From: Branchiostoma floridae
Lineage: Eukaryota; Chordata; Leptocardii; Amphioxiformes; Branchiostomatidae
Assembly: GCF_000003815.2 (NCBI RefSeq)
Contig: NC_049981.1
Coordinates: 26,301,670 to 26,365,669, forward strand
Length of the DNA stretch: 64,000 nt
Reading direction: 5' to 3'
Every line of letters starts with the position of its first letter. Position 1 is the first letter of the stretch. Positions 59,051 to 64,000 of this stretch are shown in pieces. The notes below the pieces were generated by a model. The model searched no databases, had not been told where the DNA came from, and worked only from the letters and a program-made list of their open reading frames with translations. The translations under genes and the position numbers were made by a program.

Positions 59051-61554
59051 CTAAAGTCGTGTTTCCTCTACAAGGACAGTCTGTCGAGTCCGCATCGTTG
59101 GCGTTGTTGATCTACTCGTTTTTCCTTCTTCTGGTGACAAGGTAGCTATCCTTAAACCATCCGTCTTATTTGAATGGCCGTTGCTATCTTTCAGAGAAAG
59201 CGCCGAGCGGATATGCTTCCGAATATTTGAGTTGAACAAGCCGTATACTATCGGATTTACACAGCTATTAGACAGAGCAAACCAGTGAACAAATGGGAAA
59301 ACGTTGACATGAATGAAGGCATCGGTCTCCTTCGGCAAATTGCCAAAGTCCAGCAACATCCACACAGTGTATAATGGTAACCACGACATAGCAAACAAAA
59401 CAACAACTGTTATCAGCATCTTGATAACGCGGACCCTTTTCTTGGAGACTGCTCCTGTACATTTGTTTCTATTGGCTGCGAGATTCCCCCCTGTTCTTGG
59501 ACCTGGTTTAAACATCATGCGATGAAAGATTCTACCGTATAGATACAACACAGACAGAAGGGGCACTATATACACTACCGTCAGCAGCATAACCGTATAG
59601 GTCTGTTTGTACACTACGTCTGGCCATTGCTCATAGCAAACATGTAGAGACTCTGAGCCTTCTCTGTACACTTCAATATTATTGACAAAGATTTGTGGGG
59701 TGCTTATCGCCAGTGCGCAGATCCATACGCCCACCAGCGTTTTCCGCATGGCCTTCAACGTCATTCGTGGCTCTGTAGGGAAGACAATTGCCTTGTACCT
59801 TCAAGAAAAAGAAAACAACGTGATGTCAGTATTGATGTTTTCTGTATTCTATAGAAACTTAACATGTTGATTGTGACTCCTGTACCGTCGCAACATGTAT
59901 TAAATACATTGACAATGATGGAATATTCGGATAAATCAACTCTTAGATTGCATTAAAGAAATGTAAAGAAACTGGAAAAGAAGTACAATCTTCACTATAC
60001 AATCTTACATGAACTGTTAACACAGTGTGAGATACAGGAAGACTGATTCAGATTATCAGGTAGACAGTTTAATACCCTTTGCCAGCGGCCGACTTAAACA
60101 GGCTAGGATCGACAGGTTTTTGGTAGGGTCAGTCAGGTAACTAGAAACACAACATTTTTCCTAGTCCCAATGATAACAATAACAGTACTGATAATACTAT
60201 TAATACTACTAATAATAATACCAATGATGATAATAATATGGTTGCTATTGGGTTTGATTTCTTTTCTGTGTGCAGTGGAGGATGAAATTCTCGATATTTT
60301 GCGAAATATATGCATTGGGTGGTGTTAGCAGAAAGACAGTTTTTTGTAGTTCAGTGCGATATGCAAAGCTGGGGAGCATTTTGCTGACTAGATTGAATAA
60401 TTTGCATCTTTCGGTACTGTAATGTGGACAATGACAAATAAAGTGTACTTCACTTCCCACTTCATTACCTGTAGAGTATTTACATGTTCTCTTGTCAACA
60501 GGTAATTGTTTTTCTACCTCTAATTCTATTGTATATGCACTCACTATAAGTTTACATAAAATAGCAATTATAATGATATTATGTGAATATAATAACTCGA
60601 AATGGCTTGAACTGCTAAAATCATAGTTTTACCTGTCAAACGCGATCATCAGAAAGGTGAAGACTGAAGCAGCGACGGAAACACCTTGCACAAAAGGAGT
60701 CAACTTGCACATGGCATCATCAAACTGGAAATCTGTGAAGAACAGAGAACAAAACATTTGTCAGATCAAAATGATATATCAGCTTCTTTCAGCGACCAAC
60801 ATGATTGCATTGATATATCTACATTACTCCTATATCTGGCAAGCAGTTGTAAAGTTAAAGACAATTTGCTAACAAGATGCCAGTTTGATAGGTTTTGGTT
60901 GCCTGAAAATAGCTTTATCTCCAAAAGAAGTAGTCTGTTTATCTTCATACACTAGCCATATCTAATGGTTCTACGAAATAATACTAAAACCTTGTAATAC
61001 TTACCGTTGAAGATGTGATACGCCAACGTAAAGGGAAGGCAGAAGATGCCAACAAGCAAGTCACTCACGGCCAGATTCAGGATGAAGTAGTTGGTCACTG
61101 TCCTGAATTTTGTTGCACATTAGGTTAAAGCGTTAGTGAATCACAGTGTGATAAGAAAACTCACACAAAATGAAGGCATATTTTACCCAAGTTAACTTCA
61201 AGAGAATGGTACAGGAGAAATCTTTAGCAATTACAAAATGCATGGTCTAGGGTAATACATATTAAAGATGACAATGTGTTGTACCAAATGTATCAAGTGG
61301 ACAGTATACTGTTTTAATGAAACAAATGGCACCAATATAGAAGACTAAGAAGAAGAAAAGAGGTTGTCCATTGATAACCTGAGTCTTGCTGTCCTGATGA
61401 TCACAACGCAGACGACACTATTGCCGATGATACACAGGAGAAAGACCAGTCCGTAGGCTACTATGAGCAGGGCTGTGATTGGATCATCGTAAAGAAAGGT
61501 GGATTTTGTCCACCCTTCAGTTTCATTCATGTTGCTGCTGTTAGTACTGTTCAT
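59051..61554 (-). CDS. Receptor C: neuropeptide FF receptor-like GPCR (373 aa, 4 coding exons)
   Basis: Third paralogue, on the opposite strand and tail to tail with B. Exons in transcript order: 61554-61379, 61102-61005, 60732-60633 and 59798-59051, 1122 nt in frame, GT-AG introns of 276, 272 and 834 bp. The start is the ATG at 61554; the frame stays open upstream only through near-cognate codons. Sequons at the N-terminus: NST, NSS, NET. Landmarks: N45, D73, C100 and C179, D124-R-Y, W150, P204, SWLP (W264, P266), NPIVY (306-310). The tail ends ETRL, a class I PDZ-ligand pattern like that of B. B and C share the exon 1 donor AG|GTTATC, the TM3 segment CKLTPFVQG and the loop 3 segment [11 protein letters not shown], so they are sister duplicates relative to A. 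Intron 3 holds a retrotransposon remnant. Confidence 0.94.
60245..60544 (-). pseudogene. Non-LTR retrotransposon remnant (C-terminal end of ORF2) in intron 3 of receptor C
   Basis: An open stretch of 99 codons on the minus strand reads [18 protein letters not shown] then [14 protein letters not shown], followed by an LPSF segment. This matches the cysteine/histidine segment after the reverse transcriptase domain in many animal non-LTR elements (usual pattern R-x-C-x-x-C ... E-x-HFL-x-x-CP-x-Y-x-x-x-R). One cysteine of the first pair is replaced by Ser. The reverse transcriptase core is missing, so it is a 5'-truncated copy. A degenerate ATT-rich tract at 60170-60240 lies on its 3' side, as expected for a retrotransposon tail. 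It has the same orientation as the host gene. Confidence 0.65.
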
Positions 61555-61765
61555 TTTTTCCAAAGCTCTGAGAATCTTCTGGTAGAGCTGTACCCAAAAT
61601 AGCTTTGATTGTTATTAATGTTAGACGTTGATACTTTATTGGCAGTCTTACTGCTGATGTCGCTATACTCTATTATTCACGGCCAATTTCTCAGTGCCCG
61701 TCAGCCATGTCACTGATCTATACTCGCTATTGGCGAGGTCGCACTAGCGCATTAATCGTATCCCC

Positions 61766-61772
61766 GTTTATA
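61766..61772 (-). promoter_or_regulatory. Candidate TATA box of receptor C
   Basis: On the minus strand TATAAAC lies about 212 bp upstream of the receptor C start codon, so a start ~30 bp downstream would give an unspliced leader of roughly 185 nt. That leader would contain a short upstream reading frame (ATG GCT GAC GGG CAC TGA). Motif evidence only. Confidence 0.3.
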
Positions 61773-64000
61773 CGTGTGTCACGCGTCGATCCGGTATTCC
61801 TGAAGGAAAAAAAAGAACACAGAAGAACAAACGGTTAGAAAGGCTAGTGTGGTTACCCTGAACTTAGCCTGTTTTGTAAACCTTGATAAACAATATGGAG
61901 TAGGACTATAACATTTTACTTTTCATGACCACACATTCATGACAAGAAGCTCAGTAAATGTTGAGATAAATATTTTACCTTTTGGCTGCATCGGGCCATA
62001 AAATACTGTGAGGAAATTAAGTTCTTTGCGTTTTCGATTTTGGGTAATACCAAGGCACCTTGTCTGGAGCACGAAAATCAATAGTCAGAATTTACGGATC
62101 GTTCCCCTGACCTTACGGTGTCGTTCCGCTAGCCGTCTGCAAATACTACTAGAAAGGCCGACATTTGCTTGGGTGCAAATACAGCATATTTCAGCCATAC
62201 CCATTCCCACGCAACATTGGACTGTTCCAAGTCACCCCTGCGCAAAATGAAACATTTTAACAGTAACTTATCCCCAAAAGGAAACTAATATTGTGAATTG
62301 ATTCCAGGTCAAGACGGAACTTGCCCAATATGCCCCGGGCCCATGTGGAAGAGTATACTCTTCCACAGGAGCCCCTATGCATAACGAATTGGTTATTAGA
62401 ATCGCGGCAGCTCCTATTTTTCCGAAAGTGAAAAAAAAACACCGCACGTTCCATTCAGAAAATTTTCATCACGAACTTACATGAAGCCATTCAACAGTTT
62501 CCACTACAATAACTAGGTCTAAGTATATCTGTTATAAGGTCCTTGTGAACTAGAAGTACCTACATTTGCTCGGGAAAAATACATCACTTTTCTCTCCAGT
62601 ACAGTGAGAGAAATGTTGCCACTATAGACATATGGCCACTATAGAAAAATTGCTGATCTATTGACAAAGAGCAATAAGTTACACATAATTCAAGTACCCA
62701 CTGATCTTTATTCATATACAATTGCACATGTAAGCCAATTGTTTAGATTTACAGTTTAAATAATTATGACGAGAAATATTGATGAGAAAATAATCATTTT
62801 CGCCACTGTCAAACCCACGTATCAAAACTAAACGCAAACTGGCCAATTTTCCCGCGTTTTCCGCCAAGTAACATTTTCTCGATTGTCTCAATTAACCCAA
62901 GGACTAACCCTACCAAAGTCAACTCTGCCAAAAATGATTGATATCGCCATGCGGAATGTTGGTTAATTCAACGACAAAGACTTGTATTCTAACGTCCAAT
63001 GCATGCGTACCGTCCGCTACCGCTCAAATGACCCTGTCTGAACTCCAAATCCTAGCAAACTACAATTTTTAAGCCGAAAGAAAACCAATTTCCCCTCAGT
63101 AAAGTGCTGAAATTAAGCATTTTAAAGTAGTGTATGTCAAGAATTTTACTTGGATCATTTTACAAACTATCTAATGCCTATCTACACCAAATTTTAGGCC
63201 ATTCCATTGTAAGTACAGGGGGCCAAAATATACCGTTTGGTCAAAACATGACCTTTAAACCTCAATAAAATCATTTTAGAGGCAGATATGGAAAAAAAAA
63301 TGAGAAAAAGGCATCGGGGTATTAGCTCACTCTACCCTTGTGCCAAATTTCAGATCATTCGGTCCAGGAACGACGGAGCTGATATGATATGAAGATTTGA
63401 CAGGAGAAAGAAACTTTTAAGAAACATTCCGAATACAATATATTTCACCATACCTATGGTATGGCTGAAATATAAATATATGTTTTTTAGAGAAGCAACT
63501 CTGAAACATAGGCACCACTTGGATGGATTTTAAATCAAATAACATGGTGTGATTTCAGCATGGTAACAACACCAAAACAAAATTAACTAGTCCCTACCAG
63601 ACTACCTACGTTTGCTGCAAGGAGAATAATCTGCCAGGGGAGTTTGGCCACGCCACCACAGGGCTTCCCAAGCCACGCAGTTAGGGAAAAATGTGACTTT
63701 CCGCGGACTGAATCTCCTACCCAATTATTCACCGTATTTCTCTCGATTTCTAGGAAGGCCTGGTGGAATTCAGCAATTCACCGTGAGTCTCAGGAATATA
63801 AGTCATATGAGCTAGGTGACATTAGATGGAAATGAGATCCGATGTAAACTGTTAAAAGGGGTTGGTCGAATGAAATCAATCTTACACGTCGCACTTGCTT
63901 ATATGACAATATATACCACCACTTTTCCCCTAGTTTGATACTACATGCACAAAGTCCCCCCGCCTAAAGTTAGACTCTAGAGATTAAATTGCTATGACGC
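61773..64000. other. Region upstream of receptor C
   Basis: Holds the 24-bp palindrome at 62344 and, at about 63100-63400, a dispersed-repeat-like stretch including TTGTGCCAAATTTCAGATCA, similar to the arms of the 40.1-kb foldback element. No coding exon recognised. Confidence 0.5.
62344..62367. other. Perfect 24-bp palindrome upstream of receptor C
   Basis: Arm TGTGGAAGAGTA is followed directly by its reverse complement. The stem continues outward through a 3x3 internal loop to GGGC/GCCC. It is about 0.8 kb upstream of the receptor C start. Confidence 0.85.

Overview
The window looks like animal nuclear DNA, most probably from a lancelet (amphioxus, Branchiostoma). It is AT-rich and gene-poor, its genes are split by GT-AG introns, and it is full of short inverted-repeat transposons, a tRNA-derived SINE and other dispersed repeats. 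The organism call is an inference from the repeat style and receptor types; no marker gene proves it.

Only three genes can be supported. All are rhodopsin-class G-protein-coupled receptors of the neuropeptide FF receptor (NPFFR, RFamide/GnIH receptor) type. I call them A (+ strand, 11897-17570), B (+ strand, 52587-55073) and C (- strand, 59051-61554). Each has four coding exons that join in frame to give 364, 370 and 373 residues. Exons 2 and 3 are exactly 98 and 100 nt in all three, and the three introns fall at the same codons and phases (2, 1, 2). They are therefore duplicates of one intron-containing ancestor. B and C lie tail to tail, share more sequence with each other than with A, and both end in a class I PDZ-ligand-like tail (ETAL, ETRL) that A lacks.

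Layout: 1-11.5 kb is intergenic, with a 921-bp piggyBac-like element, a SINE, a 163-bp pogo-like MITE and an 841-bp inverted-repeat element. 11.5-17.6 kb is gene A, whose large intron 2 carries a MITE, a diverged ~119-bp tandem array and a dispersed repeat. 17.6-44 kb has no recognisable gene. It holds a tandem pair of inverted-repeat elements (27341-30418), the longer of which encloses five hairpin repeats with compensatory stem changes. It also holds a (TG)n tract, a ~520-bp foldback element and a second piggyBac-like element. 44-55 kb contains a possible non-coding first exon for gene B and gene B itself. 55-64 kb contains gene C, with a non-LTR retrotransposon remnant in its intron 3, and flanking DNA with two striking palindromes.

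Together the genes form a local cluster of peptide receptors. By family knowledge these bind C-terminally amidated RFamide-type peptides and signal through heterotrimeric G proteins at the plasma membrane. No peptide precursor gene was recognised in the window.
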